From NCBI RefSeq assembly GCF_038002345.1, contig NZ_JBBOCJ010000001.1:186001-250000 (forward strand): a stretch of DNA of 64,000 nucleotides. The letters are read 5' to 3'. Positions within the stretch are counted from its first letter, which is position 1. Each line of letters starts with the position of its first letter. Of the stretch, positions 42,462 through 51,002 are shown piece by piece. Origin of the DNA: Paenibacillus sp. FSL M7-0420 (GTDB lineage Bacteria; Bacillota; Bacilli; Paenibacillales; Paenibacillaceae). The notes under the pieces are model-generated. The model did not search any database, was not told the DNA's origin, and was given only the letters and a program-made list of their open reading frames with translations. Both the position numbers and the translations under genes were made by a program.

Positions 42462-43415
42462 CTAGACGCTGGCGTGACAGGAACCGGGCCCGGCTTCGCC
42501 CGGTGCCCCGGCTGCCGCCAGCGGCGAGAGCACGCGCAGCGCGCCCGGCTCGCAAGCCACGGCCAGCGGCGCCGTGCCGAGCGCTTCGCCGTCGCCGATG
42601 GCGTGGCGCGGCTGCGCGAAGCTCACGGCTACGCTGCGTCCGCGCAGCATGGTGACATAGGGCAGCTTCGTGTGCCTGCCCTTCACCACCGTCGGGAACA
42701 GCCGCAGCAATTGCCCGCGGCTGACCCCGTGTACAACGCAGACGTCAAGCAGACCGTCGCCTGATTCCGCCTGCGGGCAGATCAGCAGCCCGCCGCCGTA
42801 GCTGGGCAGGTTGCAGACCGAGACCAGCCACGCCTGGTCGTAACCCTGCTCCTTCCCGTCGCAGGTCACGCTGACGCGGCAGGGCTTGAAGGTCATCAGC
42901 GTATGCAGCACGCCGATGATATAGGCTAGGCGCCCGGCGCCAATGGCGTTGCACAGCCGCTTGTAGCGGCTGCCGTTCACATTGACGGCCACCTGCGCGT
43001 CGAAGCCGCTGGCCACCGCCGTCAGGGTGAGCCGGCCTGCCGCGCTGAGCAGATCGGCTTCGATGCAGTGTTCCTGCAGCGCGGTGTCCAGCGCTGCCTC
43101 GGGCGCGAGCGGGATGCTGAACCCGCGCGCAGTGTCATTGCCCGAACCCGCCGGGATGACTCCCAGCGGGACCCCCCTGCGCCGCAGTGCGCCCAGCACA
43201 CTGTGGATCGTGCCGTCGCCGCCGACAATGATGGCGGCACGCCAGTCCTCGCGGCGGGCAAGCGTCTGCAGCACCTGATCCTCTGCGCTGTCAGCGCTCT
43301 GGGTGAACAGTGCTTCATACGGAACAGCCCGCGCCGCAAGCAAGGCCTGTATGGTGCGCCAGGTCCGCCGTCCCGCCCCGCCGCCGGAGCGGGAATTTAT
43401 GATGAACAAGTACAT
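42462..43415 (-). CDS. Diacylglycerol/lipid kinase (YegS/DgkB family)
   Basis: A 317-residue lipid kinase of the DAGK catalytic family, which phosphorylates a diacylglycerol-like lipid with ATP. It shows NSRSGGGAGRRTW near the N-terminus, the nucleotide-binding IIVGGDGTIHSVLGAL, VPLGVIPAGSGNDTARGFSIP, and GGGLLICPQAESGDGLLDVCVV. The length fits the family. The gene is notably GC-rich and Ala/Arg-rich compared with its neighbours, and the C-terminus (AAAGAPGEAGPGSCHASV) looks low-complexity. GGGGGAAG precedes the ATG. Confidence 0.88.
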   Translation of the reverse strand: MYLFIINSRSGGGAGRRTWRTIQALLAARAVPYEALFTQSADSAEDQVLQTLARREDWRAAIIVGGDGTIHSVLGALRRRGVPLGVIPAGSGNDTARGFSIPLAPEAALDTALQEHCIEADLLSAAGRLTLTAVASGFDAQVAVNVNGSRYKRLCNAIGAGRLAYIIGVLHTLMTFKPCRVSVTCDGKEQGYDQAWLVSVCNLPSYGGGLLICPQAESGDGLLDVCVVHGVSRGQLLRLFPTVVKGRHTKLPYVTMLRGRSVAVSFAQPRHAIGDGEALGTAPLAVACEPGALRVLSPLAAAGAPGEAGPGSCHASV

Positions 43416-43507
43416 GGATGCTTCCCCCAGCCTGTAGATTCCTGCATGTCTTATCCCATTGTAAGGAGCGGGCAGGCAAAAGGGAAACTATTTTCTGCTG
43501 CACACAG

Positions 43508-43846
43508 CTACAGCTGCCGCAGCTGGCTTTCGGCGATCTCCCCCACCCAGGGAAGCTTGAACCATCTGCTGCCCAGGGCATGGTAGATCATCAGCAGCCA
43601 GACTGCGAAGCTGCATAGGGAGATCAGGGCGCCCGCCACATCACCGAGAAGCGGAATGAAGCCGCTGAGCACATGGGCGATCATAAGCGCTCCGAAGGCA
43701 ATCAGGGATTGAAGCGAGTGGAACAGGACGAAGCGGCTGCGCTTCTCCAGAGCAAGGAAAATAATTGCCCCGATAAACGGGAAGAAATAACACAAGGCAG
43801 CTGCAATGTTATCGGGCAGTCCGGTGGATGATCTGAAAGGCGTCAA
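43508..43846 (-). CDS. DUF4870 membrane protein
   Basis: A protein of about 112 residues with three hydrophobic helices. LPDNIAAALCYFFPFIGAIIFLALEKRSRFVLFHSLQSLI is the hallmark of the DUF4870/Tic20-like family of small bacterial membrane proteins of unknown function. AAGGAGA is followed after eight bases by TTG at 43846, which I take as the start; a GTG three codons earlier almost touches the ribosome site. It lies upstream of the lipid kinase gene on the same strand with a 90-bp gap. Confidence 0.8.
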   Translation of the reverse strand: MTPFRSSTGLPDNIAAALCYFFPFIGAIIFLALEKRSRFVLFHSLQSLIAFGALMIAHVLSGFIPLLGDVAGALISLCSFAVWLLMIYHALGSRWFKLPWVGEIAESQLRQL

Positions 43847-44120
43847 AGGGCTCACTCTCCTTGGAATGTAGAGGAAAAGGCAAATTACATTCGTGCTTCT
43901 TCCCTACAAGCCTATGAGGTGTACAGGCAAAGTATGAGCCGTGCGGAGATGCTGTCCAATAATTTCTGCGGATAAGGGGCATACTAATGTCAGGATCACA
44001 AACAGTTGGGCAAGCATATACTATAAAAAATTTCCATTTGTATTTTTACATGGAAAGGTGGAAGTTAATCTGGAATATGATACAATATAACGATAAGGCC
44101 CGAAAGGAGTGATTCAGCAA

Positions 44121-44255
44121 GTGGCTCTTCGGGTAATTAAAGTGTCAAGGTGTCTTTGCAGTGGGACATCCTTACTCTCAGCCCAAATCACGACGAACCT
44201 GCTTCACCGGCAAGGCGGATTTCCAAGTTCATGGAATGGTAGTCTGGACGGGTAA
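44121..44255 (+). CDS. Possible short ORF or leader peptide (44 aa)
   Basis: A GTG at 44121 lies 11 bases after AAAGGAGTG and opens 44 codons (MALRVIKVSRCLCSG... SWNGSLDG). Composition gives no clear domain. Between 43856 and 44120 the gap is AT-rich, with a foldback TTCCAT...ATGGAA and a TACAAT near 44079. The CCCGAA (44099) to TTCGGG (44127) pairing would sequester this ribosome site, so the region may be a regulated leader of the next gene. Support is weak. Confidence 0.25.
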   Translation: MALRVIKVSRCLCSGTSLLSAQITTNLLHRQGGFPSSWNGSLDG

Positions 44256-44372
44256 TGCAAGCCGCGTATGTGTAATGGTTTCTTACTTGCATTTCAAGGT
44301 TACGGCGAACTTTTCATCATGCATTCTCTACAACGGAGCATTCATTTTCAATGTTTTGGGAGGGAACTGATC

Positions 44373-44561
44373 ATGGCAAGTAAAGGTCATAACGAAGTCA
44401 AGGAAAGTCTGCGGGAAATGACACGTATTTTCCGGCCCAAAGATCCCAAGAAATTTGTGAAAGAGTACGTCCGGAAGTATCGGATCACGGGAGGCTATGA
44501 GGAAGAGCTGACCATGGTTGTGGAGCATGAGCTGGTTAGAATGAATTCTTCCGTCTCCTGA
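44373..44561 (+). CDS. Small basic hypothetical protein (62 aa)
   Basis: MASKGHNEVKESLREMTRIF opens a 62-residue soluble protein with a Lys/Arg-rich centre (RPKDPKKFVKEYVRKYR) and an acidic end (YEEELTMVVEHELVRMN). TGGGAGGGAACTGATC precedes this ATG at good spacing, so I prefer it over an ATG 105 bases earlier. Two amphipathic helices are likely. The family is not recognised. It is followed by a terminator 110 bases on. Confidence 0.65.
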   Translation: MASKGHNEVKESLREMTRIFRPKDPKKFVKEYVRKYRITGGYEEELTMVVEHELVRMNSSVS

Positions 44562-44673
44562 AGAAGCCGGCAGAGCGAGTGATTCTGTTTCGTGCTGTTT
44601 GATGCCGACAACTACATTTAATCTACATTCAAGCGATAACATCCATAGCGAAGCATCCATGAGGATTCTCATA

Positions 44674-44718
44674 AACCGTGCCCGGGCAGCGTGCTGCTTC
44701 TGGAATCGGTTTTTTTTG
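44674..44718 (+). terminator. Terminator upstream of the oxidase cluster
   Basis: AAACCG pairs with CGGTTT and encloses GCAGC/GCTGC, followed by T8. It isolates the ctaC promoter region from upstream transcription. Confidence 0.8.
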
Positions 44719-44817
44719 TATGCACTTTGCAGATCATCTTCGTATGTCAAATGAATGTTTAGACACAAATACATATGAATACGCTTCAGAAGTAGTTTAA
44801 CAGTTTTCCGGAAAAAT

Positions 44818-44831
44818 TGAAAGCGCTTATA
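44818..44831 (+). promoter_or_regulatory. CcpA catabolite-responsive element (cre)
   Basis: TGAAAGCGCTTATA matches the cre consensus TGWAARCGYTWNCW at 13 of 14 positions. It lies 63 bp upstream of the ctaC -35 box. Bacillus cta genes are known to be under CcpA control, which fits. Confidence 0.7.
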
Positions 44832-44893
44832 AAATCAGTATTGACAAGCTTTCCGCGACTCCAAAAATGATTATGTGAATTTGTTGTGAACGA

Positions 44894-44922
44894 TTGACAA
44901 AACCGTAGACCGAACTTATATT
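44894..44922 (+). promoter_or_regulatory. Promoter of the cta operon
   Basis: TTGACA (44894-44899) and TATATT (44917-44922) are 17 bases apart. Transcription should start near 44930, about 60 bases before the ctaC start codon. Confidence 0.8.
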
Positions 44923-44990
44923 AATAGTGATTGTTATAATTGACAGGAAAATACTCTAATCTACGAATTCGGGAAAAGCGGGGTAGATCA

Positions 44991-46040
44991 ATGATGAAAA
45001 CGTGGCAGGCTGGTAAGCGGCTTCTTCCCATGACAGCAGCACTTGGACTCCTTCTGGCCGGATGCGGACGGGAGGACTTGTCGGTACTCAGACCGCAGGG
45101 ACCCGTAGCGGAAAGCTCTTACGGACTGATGAAGCTGTCAATCACGATCATGATTGTGGTGCTGCTGATCGTCTTCTCCATTGCGGCTTATGTATGGATT
45201 CGCTTCCGCCGGAAGAAGGATCAGGATGAGATTCCCAAGCAAGTGGAGGGGAGCTTCAAGCTGGAGGTGCTATGGACGGTCATCCCGCTTATTCTCGTCA
45301 TTGTGCTGGCGATTCCTACGGTGAAGGTGGTCTTCGCTGCCGGCAATGATCATTCGGATGACAAGGACGCCATCAAGGTCAAGGTGACCGGCCACCAGTA
45401 CTGGTGGGAGTTCGAATATACGGATTACGGAATAACGACCGCGCAGGATCTGATTATTCCTACAGGTAAGCACATTGCCTTTGAGCTCAGCACCAAGGAT
45501 GTGCTGCATTCCTTCTGGGTACCCTCACTGGCCGGGAAAATGGACACCAATCCCGACGGCACGGTGAACCGCTTCAGCTTCAGTGCGCCGAATGAAGGCG
45601 TTTACCGGGGGAAATGCGCGGAGCTATGCGGACCCTCCCACGGGTTCATGGAGTTTAAGGTGAAGTCGGTCAGCGGTGAGGCTTTTGACAAGTGGGTGGC
45701 TTCGATGAAGGCGCCGGAGTCTGTAATGCCGGAGGACCCGGTGCTGGCTGAGAAGTTCAAGTCCCAGTGCCTGAGCTGCCATGCGATTGGCAGCATGCCT
45801 GCATCACCGGTGGCTCCCAGCCTGACCGGAATCGGCTCCCGTGAATCCGTTGCCGGGATTCTGCTTAATGATGACACCCGTGAAGATGGAGCCCCGGTTC
45901 TGGAGAATCTGAAGACCTGGCTGCATGATCCGCAGAGCGTGAAGCCCGGCAACAAGATGCCGAGCCCGAAGGATATGGGCTTAAGTGATGAAGAGATCGA
46001 CGGCATTGCCGAATATCTGGCCGGTTATACGCTGGACTAG
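44991..46040 (+). CDS. ctaC: Cytochrome c oxidase subunit II, caa3 type
   Basis: A 349-residue lipoprotein subunit (lipobox LLAGC). Two transmembrane helices follow, then the cupredoxin domain with the CuA site: GHQYWWEFEY, HSFWVPSLAGKMD and YRGKCAELCGPSHGFMEF. A C-terminal cytochrome c domain with CLSCH (near residue 260) and a later Met in PGNKMPSPKDMG makes it a caa3 subunit that takes electrons directly from bound heme c. The ATG at 44991 is preceded by a modest GCGGGG. It is the first gene of ctaCDEFG, behind a promoter and a cre site. Confidence 0.93.
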   Translation: MMKTWQAGKRLLPMTAALGLLLAGCGREDLSVLRPQGPVAESSYGLMKLSITIMIVVLLIVFSIAAYVWIRFRRKKDQDEIPKQVEGSFKLEVLWTVIPLILVIVLAIPTVKVVFAAGNDHSDDKDAIKVKVTGHQYWWEFEYTDYGITTAQDLIIPTGKHIAFELSTKDVLHSFWVPSLAGKMDTNPDGTVNRFSFSAPNEGVYRGKCAELCGPSHGFMEFKVKSVSGEAFDKWVASMKAPESVMPEDPVLAEKFKSQCLSCHAIGSMPASPVAPSLTGIGSRESVAGILLNDDTREDGAPVLENLKTWLHDPQSVKPGNKMPSPKDMGLSDEEIDGIAEYLAGYTLD

Positions 46041-46090
46041 GGGCCTATGACTGAAGCGGAAGCAGCATATTTGAGAAGGGGGTACGTTCT

Positions 46091-48007
46091 TTGGCTCACG
46101 CAGCGCAATCCTTGCAGCCCTCCCAGCCCTTGAAGCCCGGCCACAGTGCCAAGCGGCATACCGGGCTGATGGACTGGATTACTACCGTTGACCACAAAAA
46201 AATAGCCATCCTGTATCTATGGGCCGGCGGCCTTTTCTTCGGCATTGGCGGCCTGGAGGCGATCCTGATCCGTATTCAGCTGATCAAGCCGATGAATACC
46301 TTCCTGGATGCCCAGACCTTCAACGAGCTGATTACCATGCACGGCACGACTATGATCTTTCTTGGCGTCATGCCGGTCATTTTCGCGCTGATGAATGCGG
46401 TGATTCCGCTGCAGATCGGCGCGCGGGATGTCGCCTTTCCTTTTCTCAACTCGCTGGGCTTCTGGACCTTCCTGTTCGGCGGTCTTCTGCTTAACCTGAG
46501 CTGGGTGATGGGCGGCGCGCCGGATGCGGGCTGGACGGCCTATACCCCGCTATCGAGTACGGGCTACAGCCCCTCGCACGGAGTGGACTTTTATACGATA
46601 GGGCTGCAAATTGCCGGCCTCGGTACACTGATTGGCGGGATTAACTTCCTGGCTACCATCATCACGATGCGTGCACCGGGGATGTCCTTCATGCGGATGC
46701 CGATGTTCGCCTGGGCTACCTTCATTACCTCAGCCATTATTCTGTTTGCATTCCCTGCAGTTACCGTAGGACTTGTCCTGCTTACCTTCGACCGGATTCT
46801 GGACGCCAATTTCTTCAATGTTGCCGGCGGGGGCAATCCCGTGCTGTGGCAGCATATCTTCTGGATCTTTGGCCATCCCGAAGTGTATATTCTGATTCTC
46901 CCGGCTTTCGGCATCATCTCCGAGGTCATTCCGACCTTCTCGCGCAAGCGGCTGTTCGGGTACAGCTCCATGGTCTTCGCGACAATTCTGATCGCCTTCC
47001 TGGGCTTCATGGTCTGGGCGCATCATATGTTCACCACCGGCCTCGGTCCGGTCGCGAACGCCTTGTTCTCCGTCTCTACCATGCTGATTGCCGTCCCGAC
47101 AGGGATCAAGATCTTCAACTGGCTGTTCACCATGTGGGGCGGACAGGTACGGTTCACGACCCCGAATCTGTTCGCGGCCGGGTTCATTCCTACCTTCACG
47201 ATGGGCGGGGTAACCGGGGTGATGCTGGCCTCCGCGCCGGCAGACTTCCAGTTCCATGATACGTACTTCGTGGTGGCGCATTTCCACTATGTAATCGTTG
47301 GCGGTCTGGTGCTCGGCCTGTTCGCCGGGCTGCACTACTGGTGGCCGAAGATGTTCGGGCGGATGCTCAGCGAATCCTTGGGCAAGTGGACCTTCTGGAC
47401 CTTCATTATCGGGTTCCACTTAACGTTCTTCGTACAGCATTTCCTGGGACTGATGGGGATGCAGCGGCGCGTATTCACCTATTTGCCGAACCAGCAGTTC
47501 GATACGCTCAACCTGGTCAGTACGGTGGGGGCGTTCCTGATGGGAGTGGGCATGATTATCTTCCTTGTAAATGTGTTCTTGACCTCCAGACGGCCGGCGG
47601 ATGCGCCGGATGACCCGTGGGAAGACGGGCGGACCCTGGAATGGACGATCCCTTCGCCGCCGCCGGAATATAACTTCAAGCAGACGCCGCTGGTGCGGGG
47701 CCTGGATGCCTTCTGGAAAGAGAAAATGGCCGGGCATAAGGCGATGACCCCGGCGGAGCCGGTTGGCCCGATTCATATGCCGTCAGCCACGATTCTGCCG
47801 TTCCTGATGTCAGTCGGTATCTTCATTGCGGGCCTGGGCTTCATGTTCAGCCGTGATGAATTCAGCAGCGGCATCATGAGCTTCCTGTTCAATAATTATA
47901 TTGTTACGGCGCTGGGGCTTCTTATTACCTTCGGATCGATGCTGATGCGGTCGCTGTTCGACGATCACGGCTGGCATATTGAACCCGAAGAGCTGGAAGG
48001 AAGGTGA
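46091..48007 (+). CDS. ctaD: Cytochrome c oxidase subunit I
   Basis: A 638-residue heme-copper oxidase subunit I. It holds the low-spin heme His in ITMHGTTMIFLG, the CuB and Tyr site in HIFWIFGHPEVYILILPAFG, the paired His in VWAHHMFTTG, the K-channel region, and the heme a3 ligand in FVVAHFHYVIVGG. It reduces oxygen to water and pumps protons. The length, with a C-terminal extension carrying two more helices, fits the fused Bacillus type. The start is TTG at 46091 after GAAGGGGGTACGTTCT. It lies 50 bases after ctaC. Confidence 0.95.
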   Translation: MAHAAQSLQPSQPLKPGHSAKRHTGLMDWITTVDHKKIAILYLWAGGLFFGIGGLEAILIRIQLIKPMNTFLDAQTFNELITMHGTTMIFLGVMPVIFALMNAVIPLQIGARDVAFPFLNSLGFWTFLFGGLLLNLSWVMGGAPDAGWTAYTPLSSTGYSPSHGVDFYTIGLQIAGLGTLIGGINFLATIITMRAPGMSFMRMPMFAWATFITSAIILFAFPAVTVGLVLLTFDRILDANFFNVAGGGNPVLWQHIFWIFGHPEVYILILPAFGIISEVIPTFSRKRLFGYSSMVFATILIAFLGFMVWAHHMFTTGLGPVANALFSVSTMLIAVPTGIKIFNWLFTMWGGQVRFTTPNLFAAGFIPTFTMGGVTGVMLASAPADFQFHDTYFVVAHFHYVIVGGLVLGLFAGLHYWWPKMFGRMLSESLGKWTFWTFIIGFHLTFFVQHFLGLMGMQRRVFTYLPNQQFDTLNLVSTVGAFLMGVGMIIFLVNVFLTSRRPADAPDDPWEDGRTLEWTIPSPPPEYNFKQTPLVRGLDAFWKEKMAGHKAMTPAEPVGPIHMPSATILPFLMSVGIFIAGLGFMFSRDEFSSGIMSFLFNNYIVTALGLLITFGSMLMRSLFDDHGWHIEPEELEGR

Positions 48008-48013
48008 GCAGAG

Positions 48014-48640
48014 ATGACAACGGCACATGCTGAAGCGGCGGACGGTACACTCCCGCATGAACCCGAGAAAGCGACCCTGGAAGGACGCAATAAAGTGCTG
48101 GCCTTCTGGCTGTTCCTCGGAGGGGAGGCGGTGCTCTTCGGCACCCTGTTCGCTACCTTCCTGGCGCTGCGCAATCAGACGAATGAGGGACCCTCGGCGG
48201 CTGAGCTATTCCATCTGCCGCTGGTTGCGGCAGCGACCTTCCTCCTCCTGGTCAGCAGTCTGACCAGTGTGTTCGCCATTCAGGCCATGCACCGGGGAAA
48301 TGTGGCCCAGTTACGGAACTGGCTGGTGGTGACTGTCCTGCTCGGCCTTGCCTTCCTGATCCTGGAGATCTACGAGTTCAGTGTATATATCCGGCATGAG
48401 GAATTCGGGATGACGACGAGTGCGTTCAGCTCGGCCTTTTATACGCTGGTCGGGTTCCACGGTGCCCATGTCGCCTTCGGGATTCTGTGGATCTCCGTGC
48501 TGATTGGACAATTGGCGCATAAAGGCTTGACGGTCGTTACTGCACCGAAAATCTATGTCTCGGCGATGTATTGGCATTTCATTGATGTGGTGTGGGTCTT
48601 TATCTTCACAGTCGTATACCTGCTCGGAAAGGTGGGGTGA
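48014..48640 (+). CDS. ctaE: Cytochrome c oxidase subunit III
   Basis: A 208-residue membrane protein with about five helices. It has NKVLAFWLFLGGEAVLFGTLFATF, the helix pair around YTLVGFHGAHVAFGILWI, and the C-terminal MYWHFIDVVWVFIFTVVYLLGKVG typical of subunit III. It stabilises the catalytic core. It starts six bases after the ctaD stop with GGAAGGTGAGCAGAG ahead of it, so translation is coupled. Confidence 0.94.
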   Translation: MTTAHAEAADGTLPHEPEKATLEGRNKVLAFWLFLGGEAVLFGTLFATFLALRNQTNEGPSAAELFHLPLVAAATFLLLVSSLTSVFAIQAMHRGNVAQLRNWLVVTVLLGLAFLILEIYEFSVYIRHEEFGMTTSAFSSAFYTLVGFHGAHVAFGILWISVLIGQLAHKGLTVVTAPKIYVSAMYWHFIDVVWVFIFTVVYLLGKVG

Positions 48641-48644
48641 AGCC

Positions 48645-48968
48645 ATGACGACGAAGCAGCCTTCTTCAGATTCTGCGGTGAAGCACCGGCACCGTCCGGA
48701 AGGACCGCAGCGGCATATTGTGGTGTTTGTGTTCTCGGTGGTGCTGACGCTGATCGCCTTTGCCGCGGTGGCGGCCGGAGGGGTGAATGCTACCTTTGCG
48801 ATCATCCTGCTGCTGGTAATGGCTGTGCTGCAGGTGTTCCTGCAGATGGGCTTCTGGATGCATTTGAAGGACAAAGGGCATATGCTCCCGATTATCTTCA
48901 TGCTGGGCGGCTTTTTTATCGCAGGCACCTGTATTGTAATGGCGCTCTATTGGGTATGGTGGGATTGA
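48645..48968 (+). CDS. ctaF: Cytochrome c oxidase subunit IV (caa3)
   Basis: A 107-residue protein with three hydrophobic helices (HIVVFVFSVVLTLIAFAAVA, ATFAIILLLVMAVLQVFLQMGFWMH, LPIIFMLGGFFIAGTCIVMALYW). LQVFLQMGFWMHLKDKG is the hallmark of bacterial subunit IV. It supports complex stability. The ATG at 48645 overlaps the context of the ctaE stop (GGTGGGGTGAAGCC). It lies between ctaE and ctaG as in Bacillus. Confidence 0.92.
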   Translation: MTTKQPSSDSAVKHRHRPEGPQRHIVVFVFSVVLTLIAFAAVAAGGVNATFAIILLLVMAVLQVFLQMGFWMHLKDKGHMLPIIFMLGGFFIAGTCIVMALYWVWWD

Positions 48969-48993
48969 TTCTATCTCCGGGGAGGTCTTGAGG

Positions 48994-49905
48994 ATGATAC
49001 CGGGATTGCAATATTTCAGCTTTACGGAACTATGGAGTCCGTTGTTTCTGGCCCTGATGCTCCTCCTGACTGCCGGATATTTTGTGCTGATTGGTCCGCT
49101 GGCCTCCCGTTTTGAGGGCAGCACTGCAGTCCCCTTCTGGCGGAGGGGGCTGTTCTTATGCGGAATGCTGGCCCTCTATCTTGCGCAGGGAGGACCTGTC
49201 AGTCTGCTGGGACATATCTTGTTTTCCTTCCATATGGTGAGTATGGCCTTATCCTATCTGGTGGCGGTTCCGCTGATTATGCTTGGTATCCCCGACTGGT
49301 GCTGGCGCGCTCTGCTGCGGGTGAATCCGCTGAAGGGACTGGCTTTTCTCGCTAAGCCGGTGGTGGCGGCCCTGCTCTTCAATGGCCTGTTCTCGCTCTA
49401 CCACATCCCCGCCATCCATGATTATGTCATGCTGCATTTCACCGTTCACCGTCTGTATTATGGCGTCCTGTTCCTGACCTCGGCGCTGATGTGGTGGAAT
49501 CTGATCAACCCCTTGCCGGAATACCGGGCGCTTAGCGGTCTGGGGCAGGTGGGCTTCATCTTCCTGAACATGGTGCTGCTGACACCGGCCTGCGGGCTGA
49601 TTATTTTTGCGGGCTCCCCCCTCTATGCTACGTATAGCGACCCGGGCACCTGGGCGAAGGCGATGGGCTACTGTGTACCGCAGAGTCCGGCTGCATTATT
49701 GCAGGCTTTTGGCGGTCCCGGCTTCTTCGGATCTCTGTCCCCAAAGGTAGATCAGCAGGTCGGCGGCATCGTGATGAAGTTCATTCAGGAATTTATTTTC
49801 GCCTCGATGCTTGCTTATGTGTTCTATCATTGGTATAAAAAAGAGAATGGACAGGAGGACACGGAAGTGTCCGCGCCATCCTCTGCCCTGGCGGAGGAGG
49901 TCTGA
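48994..49905 (+). CDS. ctaG: Cytochrome c oxidase assembly factor CtaG
   Basis: A 303-residue membrane protein of the caa3_CtaG family with about seven helices. It features FSFHMVSMALSYLVAVPLIMLGIPDW, LFSLYHIPAIHDYVMLHFTVHRLYYGVLFLTSALMWWNLI and WYKKENG. Family members help assemble the CuB centre or haem of the oxidase. GGGGAGG sits eight bases before the ATG at 48994; a TTG six bases earlier is too close. It follows ctaF by 25 bases. Confidence 0.9.
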   Translation: MIPGLQYFSFTELWSPLFLALMLLLTAGYFVLIGPLASRFEGSTAVPFWRRGLFLCGMLALYLAQGGPVSLLGHILFSFHMVSMALSYLVAVPLIMLGIPDWCWRALLRVNPLKGLAFLAKPVVAALLFNGLFSLYHIPAIHDYVMLHFTVHRLYYGVLFLTSALMWWNLINPLPEYRALSGLGQVGFIFLNMVLLTPACGLIIFAGSPLYATYSDPGTWAKAMGYCVPQSPAALLQAFGGPGFFGSLSPKVDQQVGGIVMKFIQEFIFASMLAYVFYHWYKKENGQEDTEVSAPSSALAEEV

Positions 49906-49941
49906 CCTATAATGAGCTGGTAAGTACCGAGGGGGATATTC

Positions 49942-50406
49942 ATGGATATTTTCACATTGTTTCCTACGATCAGTACATCGTTCATCGTCATAAGCGCGGT
50001 GCTGGTGGCCATCGGCTGGAGACAGATCATTCAAGGCAAACGCGAAGCGCACAAGAAGACAATGATTGCGGCTGCGGTGGCAGCGATTCTGTTCTTCCTG
50101 GTGTATTCGTCTAGAACGATATTCGTGGGCAATACCTCCTGGGGTGGTCCTGAGCATCTGACGACGATCTACCATGTCTTCCTGATCTTCCACATTGTAC
50201 TGGCTACCGTCGCTGCCGTATTCGGCATCACCACGCTGACGCTCGGCTTCAAGGCCAAGTATGCCAAGCACCGCAAGTGGGGCAGAGTGACCTCCGTCAT
50301 CTGGTTCATCACCGCTATTACGGGAGTCGCCGTCTATGTACTGCTGTATATCTTCTATCCTGGCGGACATACGAAGCCGGTCTGGGAGATTATCCTGGGC
50401 GCTTAA
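49942..50406 (+). CDS. DUF420 membrane protein (YozB-like)
   Basis: A 154-residue protein with four transmembrane helices. HKKTMIAAAVAAILFFLVYSSRTIF, YHVFLIFHIVLATVAAVFGITTLTLG, and HRKWGRVTSVIWFITAITGVAVYVLLYIFYP match DUF420, and conserved His residues are present in two helices. The family often lies beside cta genes and is thought to help oxidase maturation. It begins 36 bases after ctaG with GAGGGGGATATTC before the ATG, so it is probably the last gene of the operon. Confidence 0.88.
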   Translation: MDIFTLFPTISTSFIVISAVLVAIGWRQIIQGKREAHKKTMIAAAVAAILFFLVYSSRTIFVGNTSWGGPEHLTTIYHVFLIFHIVLATVAAVFGITTLTLGFKAKYAKHRKWGRVTSVIWFITAITGVAVYVLLYIFYPGGHTKPVWEIILGA

Positions 50407-50440
50407 GCCGAGGGAAGAGAAGTCCGGGATGATATGGGAA

Positions 50441-50487
50441 AAGCCTGTCCATCTGCCGCTGCTGCGGGGGAGGGGCGGGCTTTTTTT
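50441..50487 (+). terminator. Terminator of the cta operon
   Basis: AAGCCTGTCC pairs with GGGGCGGGCTT around a G/C-rich loop and is followed by a run of Ts. Confidence 0.8.
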
Positions 50488-50557
50488 GAGGTTGACGAAG
50501 TCAAAAAGGATTAGGTTGTTATATCTTTTTTGCTGCTACTAGTGAAAAAAAGATGTG

Positions 50558-50941
50558 CTAAATTATCGCTGGTAACTCCTGATGATGTACATTAGGGTAA
50601 CGTGTCATATTAGTAAGTTTGGCATCTGCGGGAGGATGAATATGATAAGGTTCAGTGGTCGTCTGATAACGTTTATCATCTTTATGCGGCTCACTGTGAA
50701 ATTTTAAATTATCTAACCCGTGTTCATCCACCCAGTCGTAGAAGTACATCTCTATTCGTCCTCTGCTGAGATGCTCAGTTATAAGCAAACGGGACAGATC
50801 CGTGAACACAAATGTGTGCCGGGTAAATGAGATAGAGGTGAATAGACCGCTGCCATCCCCATCACATGAGTTCATAATAATATTCGAAAAGTCTTTCTCC
50901 AACTGGCTGATGTTGGATGGGGGGCGAGTATTCAGTTCCAT
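50558..50941 (-). CDS. Possible toxin, DUF6516/TumE-like
   Basis: A 127-residue protein. Its second half (EMYFYDWVDEHGLDNLKFHSEPHKDDKRYQTTTEPYHIHPP) resembles DUF6516/TumE toxins, which have similar spaced His and acidic residues (PHK...YHIH). The first half is different from typical TumE, and I hold the assignment loosely. The gene follows an HTH protein by 61 bases on the same strand, a usual toxin-antitoxin layout. Its ribosome site is weak (AAAGGAA directly before the ATG). The base composition is AT-rich compared with the oxidase genes next door. Confidence 0.45.
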   Translation of the reverse strand: MELNTRPPSNISQLEKDFSNIIMNSCDGDGSGLFTSISFTRHTFVFTDLSRLLITEHLSRGRIEMYFYDWVDEHGLDNLKFHSEPHKDDKRYQTTTEPYHIHPPADAKLTNMTRYPNVHHQELPAII

Positions 50942-51002
50942 TTCCTTTCAATGGAGTACAGCAGACTGGACCATTGTACTGCGTCCCGAGATTGTTCTGG
51001 GG

